From Aeromicrobium camelliae (GTDB lineage: Bacteria > Actinomycetota > Actinomycetes > Propionibacteriales > Nocardioidaceae): a DNA stretch of 64,000 bases. Made by a program: the position numbers and the translations under genes. Every line of letters begins with the position of its first letter. The first letter of the stretch is position 1. The notes under the pieces were generated by a model. It was not told the origin of the DNA. It searched no databases and saw only the letters and a list, made by a program, of their open reading frames with translations. This document shows, piece after piece, positions 52,931-62,233 of this stretch. The stretch spans positions 124,001 to 188,000 of the forward strand of contig NZ_RQJX01000002.1 in the NCBI RefSeq assembly GCF_003850045.1. Direction: 5' to 3'.

Positions 52931-53030
52931 GGTGGTCGAGTAGGCCGGAGCTCTGCGGAGGCCGTATCGAGGCCATGTGGCGTTGACTGGTCTCGATGCG
53001 CGGCTCGTTCCTCGCCGCTACTCGACCAGC
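52931..53030. repeat. Long palindromic intergenic repeat (TGGTCGAGTAG type)
   Basis: Left arm GGTGGTCGAGTAGGCCGGAG... (52931-52974) and right arm (52988-53030, ending ...GCTACTCGACCAGC) form a long imperfect inverted repeat. Both arms contain TCGAGTAG and (T/G)(A/C)TCGAG(G/A)CCA on one strand. A half copy is at 4169. Similar TCGAGTAG palindromes are, from memory, frequent in actinobacterial intergenic DNA. Confidence 0.65.
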
Positions 53031-53116
53031 TAGGGTGCGCTCGCCGGTACGCGGCCTTCTCGCCAGGCTGGTGTCAGCGATGTGAAACGGCTCTACACCT
53101 GACTGGGAGGCGACGT

Positions 53117-53122
53117 TACGCT
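53117..53122 (+). promoter_or_regulatory. Candidate -10 element of the cold-shock gene
   Basis: TACGCT at 53117-53122 would give a 5' leader of about 43 nt before the cold-shock start, with a GGTGGGA ribosome site at 53161. No clear -35 hexamer is visible at normal spacing. Confidence 0.35.
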
Positions 53123-53171
53123 GAACATGAAGGGTCCGGACGGGGCCCTGACGCAGAACAGGTGGGAACAC

Positions 53172-53375
53172 ATGATGCGAGGCACCGTCAAGTGGTTCAA
53201 CCCCGAGAAGGGGTACGGCTTCATCGAGATCGAGGGCCACGACGACGTCTTCGTCCACTGGTCGAAGATCGCCATCGACGGCTTCAAGACGCTCGACGAC
53301 GGCCAAGTGGTCGATCTCGATGTCGTGGAAGGACCCAAGGGCCGCGAAGCGCACGCGGTCGCCCCCATATCGTGA
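53172..53375 (+). CDS. csp: Cold-shock domain protein
   Basis: 67-aa single cold-shock domain: RNP1 KGYGFIEI and RNP2 VFVHWSKI are intact, with the start [11 protein letters not shown]. Acts as an RNA chaperone. The acidic pI and D-D-V-F-V-H-W (rather than H-x-S-A) match the Streptomyces-type CspA group next to groEL. ATG 53172 (or 53175) follows GGTGGGA by a few nt. Confidence 0.92.
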   Translation: MMRGTVKWFNPEKGYGFIEIEGHDDVFVHWSKIAIDGFKTLDDGQVVDLDVVEGPKGREAHAVAPIS

Positions 53376-53413
53376 CACTTGCGATGTCACATAGCCGATG
53401 ACATACTCCCACT

Positions 53414-55237
53414 ATGGTGGGACTCGAATCGGCTGCGACCCCTGCGGGCGGCGCAGCGCTCGACCAGGTGATCGGTCTGAGCGTCGCCAGCATGGTGCTC
53501 ACGGCCGCGCTGTTCGCGGTGGCCTGGGCGCATCGCACGCACCGCATCGAATGGTTCGCCCGGATGGGCGACGCACTGCGGCGACGCACGGGCGAACCCG
53601 GATGGGCCGCCTTCGCCTCGCTGTTCATCGCCGGAGCACTCGTGGTGGCGCTCCTCGGCTTCATGTGGGACGTCAGCCTCCACGCTGGCCGCGGCCGCGA
53701 TGAGGGGCCGCTGGCCAACCCGGCCCACTACCTCATCCTCATCGGCCTGTTCGCCCTGTTCATCGCCGGCATGGTCGGCGTCGTCTACGAGCGTGACGGT
53801 CGCCGGCCGTCCCGCGCGGCGGTCCGCATCACGCGGCGTTGGTTCGCCCCGGTCAGCGCGGTGTTCATCGCCGGCTGCGGCATCTACGCCCTGATCGGCT
53901 TCCCACTCGACGACGTGTGGCACCGGCTCTTCGGCCAGGACGTCACGCTCTGGGGTCCGACGCACCTCATGCTGATCGGCGGTGCCGGCCTCTCCACCGC
54001 GGGCATCGTGCTGATGCACCGCGAGGCCCAGCTGAGCGACGATTACGACCGCGGCTCGCGCCACACCGGCACACTGCACAAGGTCACGCTCACGTGCGCA
54101 TTCGGTGCGATGCTCATCGGCCTGTCCGTGTTCCAGGCCGAGTTCGACTTCGGTGTCGCACAGTTCCGGATGCCCTTCGCTCCCATGATGATCGCCCTGG
54201 CGGCGGCGGTGACGTTCGTCGTCGCCCGCCTGTACGCCGGCCCGGGCATCGCGGTGGCCGCCGCCCTCTTCTTCCTCGTCGTCCGCGGCATCGTGTCGCT
54301 CATCGTGGGCGGGGTGTTCGGCCAGGCTCATCACCTGTTCCCGTTGTATCTCGGCTCCGCCGTCCTCGTCGAACTGCTGGCGCTGACGGCGCTGCGACGG
54401 CGCCCGATCCTGTTCGGAGCAGTGGCCGGACTCGTCATCGGCACGGTCGGCTCGGCGGTCGAGAAGCTCTGGAACGACGCCTTCTTCCCGTTCGCCTGGG
54501 CGCAGGACATGTGGGCCGAAGGCCTGCTCATGACGGTGCCGGTCGCAGTCTTCGCCGGCATGTGCGGTGCCCTGTTCGCGATGGGGATGCAGGGCCGTCT
54601 CCCGCGCCCGTCCGTCAGCCGGGGCATCTACCTCGGCGCGATCCTGGTGCTGGCCGTCAGCATCGGCAACGGCCTGTATTACACGACGCCCAAGGACGCC
54701 TCCGCGACGATCGCGATCGAGCAGGTCGGCACCGCGCAGGAGCCTGCGGTCGAGATCGAGATGACCGTCGAACCGGTCGACCTCGTCGACGACGAGTACA
54801 CGTGGGTGCAGCTGATGGCGTGGCAGGGCGGCGGCCCCGGCGTCGTGTCCGACAACCTGGAGCGCACCGGCGACAACACCTGGCGCTCCACCAAGCCCGT
54901 GCCGATCGAGGGCAACTGGAAGACCCTCGTGCGGGTGCAGGACGGCCGGATGCTGACCGCCGTCCCGGTCTACCTGCCCGAAGACCCGGCCATCGGCGCC
55001 GAGGAACTGTCGGTCGAGGACACCGTGACGCGCGATTTCACCCGCGAGATCGAGATCCTCCAACGCGAGCGCGACCTCGGCGCCCCCACGTGGTTGTGGG
55101 CCGCCGGGAACACCGTGGTCCTCGTCTGCACGCTCGCCATGCTGTGGGGCATTGCCGCCGCGGTCGGCCGTGTCTCGCGCACCGTCCGTGACGACGCCGA
55201 GTCCCCGGCGGTGCCCGCGGAAGTGGCCGGCCGATGA
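53414..55237 (+). CDS. Large polytopic membrane protein, unknown function
   Basis: 607-aa protein. About ten helices fill residues 18-430, with motifs DEGPLANPAHYLILIGLFALFIAG and DVTLWGPTHLMLIGGAGL, both with histidines next to helices that could bind metal. Residues about 440-560 form an extracytoplasmic beta-rich domain (ATIAIEQVGTAQEPAVEIEMTVEP) like a FixH/CopC-type insert, followed by a last helix. Not a family I can name with confidence. It overlaps the cupredoxin gene by 4 nt, so a metal-linked membrane complex is plausible. Confidence 0.7.
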   Translation: MVGLESAATPAGGAALDQVIGLSVASMVLTAALFAVAWAHRTHRIEWFARMGDALRRRTGEPGWAAFASLFIAGALVVALLGFMWDVSLHAGRGRDEGPLANPAHYLILIGLFALFIAGMVGVVYERDGRRPSRAAVRITRRWFAPVSAVFIAGCGIYALIGFPLDDVWHRLFGQDVTLWGPTHLMLIGGAGLSTAGIVLMHREAQLSDDYDRGSRHTGTLHKVTLTCAFGAMLIGLSVFQAEFDFGVAQFRMPFAPMMIALAAAVTFVVARLYAGPGIAVAAALFFLVVRGIVSLIVGGVFGQAHHLFPLYLGSAVLVELLALTALRRRPILFGAVAGLVIGTVGSAVEKLWNDAFFPFAWAQDMWAEGLLMTVPVAVFAGMCGALFAMGMQGRLPRPSVSRGIYLGAILVLAVSIGNGLYYTTPKDASATIAIEQVGTAQEPAVEIEMTVEPVDLVDDEYTWVQLMAWQGGGPGVVSDNLERTGDNTWRSTKPVPIEGNWKTLVRVQDGRMLTAVPVYLPEDPAIGAEELSVEDTVTRDFTREIEILQRERDLGAPTWLWAAGNTVVLVCTLAMLWGIAAAVGRVSRTVRDDAESPAVPAEVAGR

Positions 55238-55605
55238 GACTGCGGAGCGTGATCACCGCGGTCGCCGCAGCAGTGCTGCTCGCCGGGTGCGGCGGTTCGA
55301 CGGACCGAGGTGACGAGGGCAGCGAGGCCGCCGAGCCGGTCGTCCTGGACGTGACGATCGCCGACGGCGAGGTCACGCCCACGAATGATCGGGTCGAGGT
55401 GAGCGTGGGGCAGGAGGTCGTCGCGCGGGTCACGAGTGACGCCGCCGACGAGCTCCACGTCCACGGTGAGCCGGAGGCGACGTGGGCGGTCGAACCCGGG
55501 ATGGAGGGCGAGGAGTTCCGCTACACGCCGCAGATCCCCGGGCAGATCGCCATCGAGACGCACGGCCTGCACGCCACGGTCGCGACGCTCGTCGTGACGC
55601 CGTGA
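55234..55605 (+). CDS. Cupredoxin-like lipoprotein
   Basis: 123-aa secreted lipoprotein: lipobox LLAGC with Cys19, then a single cupredoxin-like beta-sandwich (VLDVTIADGEVTPTNDRVEVSVGQEVVARVTSDAADELHVHG...IAIETHGLHATVATLVV). Candidate metal ligands are the histidines in ELHVHG and THGLH; the Cys of blue-copper proteins is absent. Family relatives occur beside the same two membrane-protein types. It overlaps both neighbours. Confidence 0.75.
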   Translation: MRLRSVITAVAAAVLLAGCGGSTDRGDEGSEAAEPVVLDVTIADGEVTPTNDRVEVSVGQEVVARVTSDAADELHVHGEPEATWAVEPGMEGEEFRYTPQIPGQIAIETHGLHATVATLVVTP

Positions 55606-56846
55606 TGCTCCTCGCCGGACCCCTCGCGACGCACGGTCTCGGTGGGCAGACCGACCTGCCCATCCCGTTCCCGGTCGCGGTGATCGGGGGAGCCTGGGCC
55701 CTCACGATCACCTTCGCGGTCGTCGCCTTCGCATGGCGCCGGCCGCGCTTCGCCGAGCCCGTCGACGTCGGCCGACCGCCGGCGATCCGCAGCTGGCTCA
55801 CCGTGGTGGGCACCCTGGTCACCGTGTGGGTGTACGGCGCCCTCTTCCTCGGCTCTGACCAACTGCGCGCCGGGGCGGTCGGCTTCTTCTACACCTGGCT
55901 GTGGGTGGGTCTGGTCCCGCTCGCGCTCGTCGCCGGCCACGTGTGGCGCGATCTGTCGCCCTGGCGCGGCGTGCAGCGTCTCCTCGGCCGCGCGCTCGGT
56001 CGCCCGCAGGGATACCTCCGCTATCCGTCGTGGCTCGGGTACTGGCCCGCCGCTGCCGGCCTGCTCGCCTTCGTCTGGCTCGAGTTGTGCTCGCCGGATC
56101 CCGGGTCGACCACGTCGGTGCGCTGGTGGCTCGGCACCTACGCGGTGGTCACCGTCGTCGGGGGCGTCCTGTTCGGGCCGCGGTGGTTCAACCGGGCCGA
56201 CCCGTTCGACGTCTACAGCGCCGTCGTCGCCCGCCTGTCGCCGCTCGTCGTCGACCGGCGCTGGCACCCGCACAACCCGCTGCGCACGCTCCCCACGGTC
56301 CCGCTCGACCACGGGCTGATCGCCATCGTCGCAGTGCTGCTCGGATCGACGGCGTTCGACAGTTTCGGTGCCTCGCAGGAATGGCAGCTCCGCGAGATGT
56401 CCACGCTGGGCGACACCGTCGCTCTCCTCGTCTTCGTGCTCGTCGTCGGCGCCGCCTTCGTGGCGGCGGCCATGGCCACCGGCGGCGTCACCCGTGCGCA
56501 GCGGCGTGCCCTGCCCGGGGATCTGGTGCATACGCTCGTGCCGATCGTCGTGGGGTACGTCTTCGCGCACTATCTGACGTACCTCGTGGAGAAGGGGCAG
56601 CGCGCCGTCATCGACCTGCTCGCTCTCGACGCGACTCCCTCGTTCTGGTTGTCCGAGCGGCCCATGCTCGTCGGCACGCTCAAGGTGGTGTTCGTGGTGG
56701 GCGGGCACATCCTCGCGGTGCTCGCCGCTCACGACCGCGCGCTGCTGACCCTGCCGCGGGCCCACCGGCTCACCGGGCAGCTCGCGATGATGGTGCTCAT
56801 GGTGGCGTACACCTTCATGGGCCTGTACCTGCTGCTCTCGGTCTGA
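55605..56846 (+). CDS. Polytopic membrane protein, fenitrothion-hydrolase-annotated type
   Basis: 413-aa integral membrane protein, about 11 helices. The start ATHGLGGQTDLPIPFPVAVIGGAW is typical of a family that databases often label fenitrothion hydrolase; that label rests on one distant homologue and I would not transfer it. DPFDVYSAVVARLSPL and HYLTYLVEKGQ are further conserved-looking pieces. ATG 55605 is used (TGATG with the upstream stop); GTG 55602 is the alternative. Third gene of the 53414 operon. Confidence 0.7.
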   Translation: MLLAGPLATHGLGGQTDLPIPFPVAVIGGAWALTITFAVVAFAWRRPRFAEPVDVGRPPAIRSWLTVVGTLVTVWVYGALFLGSDQLRAGAVGFFYTWLWVGLVPLALVAGHVWRDLSPWRGVQRLLGRALGRPQGYLRYPSWLGYWPAAAGLLAFVWLELCSPDPGSTTSVRWWLGTYAVVTVVGGVLFGPRWFNRADPFDVYSAVVARLSPLVVDRRWHPHNPLRTLPTVPLDHGLIAIVAVLLGSTAFDSFGASQEWQLREMSTLGDTVALLVFVLVVGAAFVAAAMATGGVTRAQRRALPGDLVHTLVPIVVGYVFAHYLTYLVEKGQRAVIDLLALDATPSFWLSERPMLVGTLKVVFVVGGHILAVLAAHDRALLTLPRAHRLTGQLAMMVLMVAYTFMGLYLLLSV

Positions 56847-56850
56847 CAGG

Positions 56851-57036
56851 GTGAAACGCGTGGAACTCCTGGGCGAACAGCTGATGGCCGACCATTCGGC
56901 CCTGCTCGCACTGCCGGCGCTCGTCCCCGCGGCCGCCGTGGTCGGGGCGATCCTCTACATCGCTCGCAAGGACCGCCGCGAGGAGGCCGAGGAGCAGCAA
57001 CGGGCCGAACGGCAGGATGAGGGCGAAGCGCGCTGA
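56851..57036 (+). CDS. Small single-helix membrane protein
   Basis: Up to 61 aa: one helix (LLALPALVPAAAVVGAILYIA) followed by a highly charged KDRREEAEEQQRAERQDE tail. Start uncertain: GTG 56851, or ATG 56884 for a 50-aa product; neither has a good ribosome site. It follows the membrane operon by 4 nt and may be its last gene. No family recognised. Confidence 0.45.
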   Translation: MKRVELLGEQLMADHSALLALPALVPAAAVVGAILYIARKDRREEAEEQQRAERQDEGEAR

Positions 57037-57056
57037 GCGCGAGGTGCGTACCTGTA

Positions 57057-57097
57057 TTGCGATGCGTTGATTAGCACTCGTATAGTGAGAGTGCTAG
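57057..57097 (+). promoter_or_regulatory. groEL promoter with CIRCE operator
   Basis: CIRCE: TTAGCACTC (57071-57079), 9-nt spacer, GAGTGCTAG (57089-57097), one mismatch from consensus. The -10 TATAGT (57081-57086) lies in the CIRCE spacer, and TTGCGA (57057-57062) is the -35 with an 18-bp gap. HrcA bound here would block polymerase directly, giving heat-inducible expression. Confidence 0.93.
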
Positions 57098-57115
57098 ACC
57101 GGATCGGTCCGATGA

Positions 57116-58849
<1,734 letters not shown>

Positions 58850-58872
58850 TCGCCTGACGCACCCGCACCACG

Positions 58873-58906
58873 CGAAGGCCCCCGGGAAATCTCCCGGGGG
58901 CCTTCG
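58873..58906 (+). terminator. groEL terminator
   Basis: A perfect 15-bp stem (58873-58887 with 58892-58906) with a 4-nt loop, 23 nt after the groEL stop. Confidence 0.85.
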
Positions 58907-58914
58907 TCGTGCTG

Positions 58915-58988
58915 AGAACCCAGATTTGCGCTCAATTTGTCGACGCGGAGGCGCCGCGGTCAACGAATGGAGCGCAAATCTGGGGTCT
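58915..58988. repeat. Palindromic repeat, copy B (74 bp)
   Basis: Arms 58915-58933 and 58970-58988 pair at 18 of 19 positions; a central CGCGG-AGGCG-CCGCG hairpin is at 58944-58958. It starts 8 nt after the groEL terminator and ends 7 nt before the convergent ROK gene's stop codon. Same length as copy A. Confidence 0.8.
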
Positions 58989-58995
58989 GCGTGGG

Positions 58996-60132
58996 TCAGA
59001 TGGTGACGGCCTCGAGGGCGGCCCTGACGGCACCGACGGCGGGGGAGCGGTCACCGAGGGTCGCGCGAGCGACTTCGGTGCGCAGCGCGATCGGCTCGAG
59101 CGCGTGCCGCCGCAGGCCGTCGCGTACGCCGGCCAGCAGGAGTTCGCCCGCCTCGGCCATGTCACCGCCGACGACGATGAGCTCCGGCCCGAGGATCTGC
59201 GCGAGCGCAGCGGCAGCGCGGCCGAGGTGGCGGCCGGCGTCCTCGATGAGCCGCCGGGCACCGAGGTCGCCTTCGACCGCCCGGCTCACGAACTCGCGCA
59301 CCGTCAGGCCTGACTCGAAGCTGCTGAACTGTTGCGTGAGGGAGGTACCGCCGGCATACGCCTCCAGGCAGCCGCGGCTCCCGCACCGGCACAACGGTCC
59401 GTCCTCGTCCATCGTGAGGTGGCCGAGTTCGCCCGCGGTGCCGATCCCGCCGCGGAAGATCTTGCCGTCGAGGACGAGACCTGCGCCGATGCCCGAGGAG
59501 ATCTTGAGGTACGCCATGGACCGGACGCCGCGTCCGGCTCCCTCGGCGTACTCTGCGAGCGCGCCGAGGTTGGCGTCGTTGTCGACACGCGCCGGTACGC
59601 CGAAGAGCTCGCTCACCGCGAGCTGCGCGTCGACCCCGATCCATCCGGGGAGGATCGAGCCGGAGTTGATGATGCCGTCGGCGCTGATCGGCGCAGGAAG
59701 CCCGACTCCCACCGAGCGCAGCGGGACCGCCGTGTCGAGCTGTTCGACGAGCCGCTCGAGCATGCTCTGAGCGAGCTTGAGGCCGTCGCGATAGTCGTGG
59801 TCGTTGTCCAGCGGCGCGAGTTCGGAACCGAGGATCGTGCCGCCGAGATCGGCGAGGCAGACCCGCACGTGCGCGTGCCCGAAATCCACGCCGGCGACGA
59901 TGCCCGCGGAACGGGCGACCCGGACGACGGCGCCGCGGCGTCCTGCTCCGGCGACCGTGTCGACGACGCCTCCTGCGACGAGCTCCTTGACGATGTTGGA
60001 GACGGTCGCCGGCGCGAGGGAGGTCGAGCGCGCGATCTCCGCCTGGCTCACCTCGCCACCGTGCTGCAGCGCCTCGAAGACGAGTCGCCGGTTCTGAGCG
60101 CGCAGGGCGGCTGTGGTGTGGCGACCGGTCAT
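58996..60132 (-). CDS. ROK-family transcriptional repressor
   Basis: 378-aa regulator: N-terminal winged helix (about 8-60: VSQAEIARSTSLAPATVSNIVKELV) and a ROK sugar-kinase-like domain (about 80-378) with VDNDANLGALAEYAEGAGRG and the zinc motif CRCGSRGCLEAYAGG. By analogy with XylR/NagC it senses a sugar. The divergent xylose-type ABC genes are the expected target, through the inverted repeat at 60162-60229. Confidence 0.88.
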   Translation of the reverse strand: MTGRHTTAALRAQNRRLVFEALQHGGEVSQAEIARSTSLAPATVSNIVKELVAGGVVDTVAGAGRRGAVVRVARSAGIVAGVDFGHAHVRVCLADLGGTILGSELAPLDNDHDYRDGLKLAQSMLERLVEQLDTAVPLRSVGVGLPAPISADGIINSGSILPGWIGVDAQLAVSELFGVPARVDNDANLGALAEYAEGAGRGVRSMAYLKISSGIGAGLVLDGKIFRGGIGTAGELGHLTMDEDGPLCRCGSRGCLEAYAGGTSLTQQFSSFESGLTVREFVSRAVEGDLGARRLIEDAGRHLGRAAAALAQILGPELIVVGGDMAEAGELLLAGVRDGLRRHALEPIALRTEVARATLGDRSPAVGAVRAALEAVTI

Positions 60133-60161
60133 GGCGACACTGTGACGGACATCGGTCCATG

Positions 60162-60229
60162 CGTCAAGAGCTGAACATAAAACGTGGTCATCGTTGGAAG
60201 CGGAGCGATCTTGTGTTCATGTCTTGACG
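60162..60229. promoter_or_regulatory. Candidate ROK operator in the divergent promoter region
   Basis: Two 18-bp arms, 60162-60179 (CGTCAAGAGCTGAACATA) and 60212-60229, are inverted copies with 15 of 18 matches, 32 bp apart. A second inverted repeat TGTGACG/CGTCACA lies at 60237-60261. The spacing would allow DNA looping between two repressor dimers. Confidence 0.6.
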
Positions 60230-60324
60230 ACAAAGCTGTGACGTAGCACACTGGCGTCACATCGTCGGCTGCGACCGCGGTCCCAGTCGGCGCCACACCA
60301 CCGAACCACCTCGTGGAGGACCCC

Positions 60325-61380
60325 GTGAACCGCTACCGTCGCACCGCTGCGCTCGGTCTCATCGTCGTCGTGGGGACGGCCGGCCTGGCCGCCTGCGGCG
60401 CCAACAGCGCCGACGACTCCGGCGACGGCGGCAAGACCATCGCCTTGCTGCTGCCCGAGACCAAGACCACTCGTTACGAAGCCTTCGACAAGCCCTTGTT
60501 CGAGGCCAAGGTCAAGGAACTGTGCGACGACTGCACGGTCAACTACCTCAACGCGGACCAGGACGCGTCGAAGCAGCAGCAACAGGCGCAGTCGGCGATC
60601 ACCGACGGCGCGTCCGTGCTCGTGCTCGACCCGGTCGACGGCAAGGCGGCCACCGGCATCGTCACGTCCGCCCAGTCCTCCGACGTCCCCGTCATCGCCT
60701 ACGACCGCTTCATCGAGAACGCGGACTACTACATCTCGTTCAACAACGAGCGGGTCGGCGAGATGCAGGGTGAGGCGCTCGTCGAGGCCACCGGCGACTC
60801 CGGCGACATCCTCATGCTCAACGGCGCACCGACGGACCCGAACGCGGGACAGTTCAAGAAGGGCGCGCACAACGTCCTCGACGACAGCGGACTGAACATC
60901 CTGGCCGAGTACGACAACCCGGACTGGAGCCCGGACAACGCGCAACAGTTCACCAGCAGCCAGCTCAACAACATCGATCCGGCCCAGCTCGCCGGGGTCT
61001 ACGCCGCCAACGACGGTCAGGCCGGCGGCGTGTTCGCCGCGCTGAAGGCCGCCGGCGTCACGGAGTTCCCGCCGATCACCGGCCAGGACGCCGAGCTCGC
61101 GGCGATCCAGCGGATCATCTCCGATCAGCAGTACATGACGGTCTACAAGCCGATCAAGACCGAGGCCGAGCGCGCCGCGGAGCTCGCGGTCGACCTCATC
61201 AACGGCGACGATCCGTCCGACACCACGGACTTCGAGGGTGTCCCGTCCTACATCCTCGAGCCCATCTCGGTCACGAAGGACAACGTCAAGGACACCGTGG
61301 TGGCCGATGGCTTCTACAGCGTCGACGACATCTGCACGACCGAGTACGCCGACGCCTGCACGGCGGTCGGTCTCCAGTGA
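60325..61380 (+). CDS. Xylose-type sugar ABC transporter substrate-binding lipoprotein
   Basis: 351-aa periplasmic-type binding lipoprotein: lipobox LAAC at about 21-24, then a two-lobe sugar-binding fold. D-Q-D-A-S-K-Q-Q-Q-Q-A-Q-S-A-I-T-D-G-A near 75 and PVIAYDRFIENADYYISFNNERVGEMQG near 115 match XylF/ChvE-type proteins. Substrate probably a pentose or similar sugar. GTG 60325 has GGAGGA with 4 nt spacing. Confidence 0.88.
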   Translation: MNRYRRTAALGLIVVVGTAGLAACGANSADDSGDGGKTIALLLPETKTTRYEAFDKPLFEAKVKELCDDCTVNYLNADQDASKQQQQAQSAITDGASVLVLDPVDGKAATGIVTSAQSSDVPVIAYDRFIENADYYISFNNERVGEMQGEALVEATGDSGDILMLNGAPTDPNAGQFKKGAHNVLDDSGLNILAEYDNPDWSPDNAQQFTSSQLNNIDPAQLAGVYAANDGQAGGVFAALKAAGVTEFPPITGQDAELAAIQRIISDQQYMTVYKPIKTEAERAAELAVDLINGDDPSDTTDFEGVPSYILEPISVTKDNVKDTVVADGFYSVDDICTTEYADACTAVGLQ

Positions 61381-61385
61381 GGTCG

Positions 61386-61419
61386 TGGCGGGCGGGAGCC
61401 TGGGGTCTCTCGCCCGCCA
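61386..61419 (+). other. Intercistronic hairpin after the binding-protein gene
   Basis: A 13-bp stem (61386-61398 with 61407-61419, one G-T pair) and 8-nt loop between the binding-protein gene and the ATPase gene. Such hairpins commonly protect the upstream message and lower downstream expression, matching the higher need for binding protein. Confidence 0.55.
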
Positions 61420-61453
61420 TGCCCGACCCACCAGCTTCGATGAGGACTCCTCG

Positions 61454-62233
61454 ATGACTACTTCCGCCCCCGTGCTCTCGTTGTCGGGCATCGGTAAGCG
61501 CTTCGGCGCGGTCCAAGCCCTCAGCGACGTGAGCCTCGAGGTCCGGCCCGGCGAGGTCGTGGCGCTCGTCGGCGACAACGGCGCCGGCAAGTCCACGCTC
61601 GTCAAGATCATGTCCGGCGTCTATACGCCCGACGAGGGCCAGATCGTCTTCGACGGCCGCCCGGTCACGATCGACGGGCCCAAGCAGGCCAAGGAACTCG
61701 GCATCGCGACCGTGTTCCAGGACCTCGCGCTCGCCGACAACCTCGACGTGGTGGCGAACCTCTACCTCGGGCAGGAGCACACCGCCGGCGGTCTGCTCGA
61801 CGAGGTCGAGATGGAGGCGAGCAGCTGGCAACTGCTGCGGCAGCTGAGCGCCAAGATCCCCTCGGTCCGCATTCCGATCGCTTCGCTGTCAGGTGGACAG
61901 CGGCAGACCGTGGCGATCGCACGCAGCCTCGTCGGTGCGCCGAAGGTCATCATGCTCGACGAGCCCACGGCGGCGCTTGGTGTCGCCCAGACGGCCGAGG
62001 TGCTCAACCTCGTCGAGCGGCTGCGGGAGAACGGCCTCGGCGTCGTTCTCATCAGCCACAACATGGCCGACGTCCAAGCGGTCGCGGACCGCATCTACGT
62101 CCTGCGTCTCGGCCGCAACGCCGCCGAGTTCGCGATCGACGATGTCACCACCGAGGAGCTCGTCGCGGCCATCACCGGCGCGTCGGACAACGTGGTGGCT
62201 CAGCGCGCCGCTGGGAAGGGAACCCGAGCATGA
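61454..62233 (+). CDS. Sugar ABC transporter ATP-binding protein
   Basis: 259-aa single ATPase domain: Walker A GDNGAGKST near 37, signature LSGGQRQ near 141, Walker B VIMLDEPTAALG near 161. Xylose- and ribose-type systems often have a tandem 500-aa ATPase; this one has a single domain and so would act as a homodimer. ATG 61454. It overlaps the permease gene by 4 nt. Confidence 0.9.
   Translation: MTTSAPVLSLSGIGKRFGAVQALSDVSLEVRPGEVVALVGDNGAGKSTLVKIMSGVYTPDEGQIVFDGRPVTIDGPKQAKELGIATVFQDLALADNLDVVANLYLGQEHTAGGLLDEVEMEASSWQLLRQLSAKIPSVRIPIASLSGGQRQTVAIARSLVGAPKVIMLDEPTAALGVAQTAEVLNLVERLRENGLGVVLISHNMADVQAVADRIYVLRLGRNAAEFAIDDVTTEELVAAITGASDNVVAQRAAGKGTRA

Noticed and set aside
55605..56846. 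Naming the membrane protein a fenitrothion hydrolase
   Set aside because: The label comes from distant similarity; no hydrolase motif is visible in this polytopic protein.
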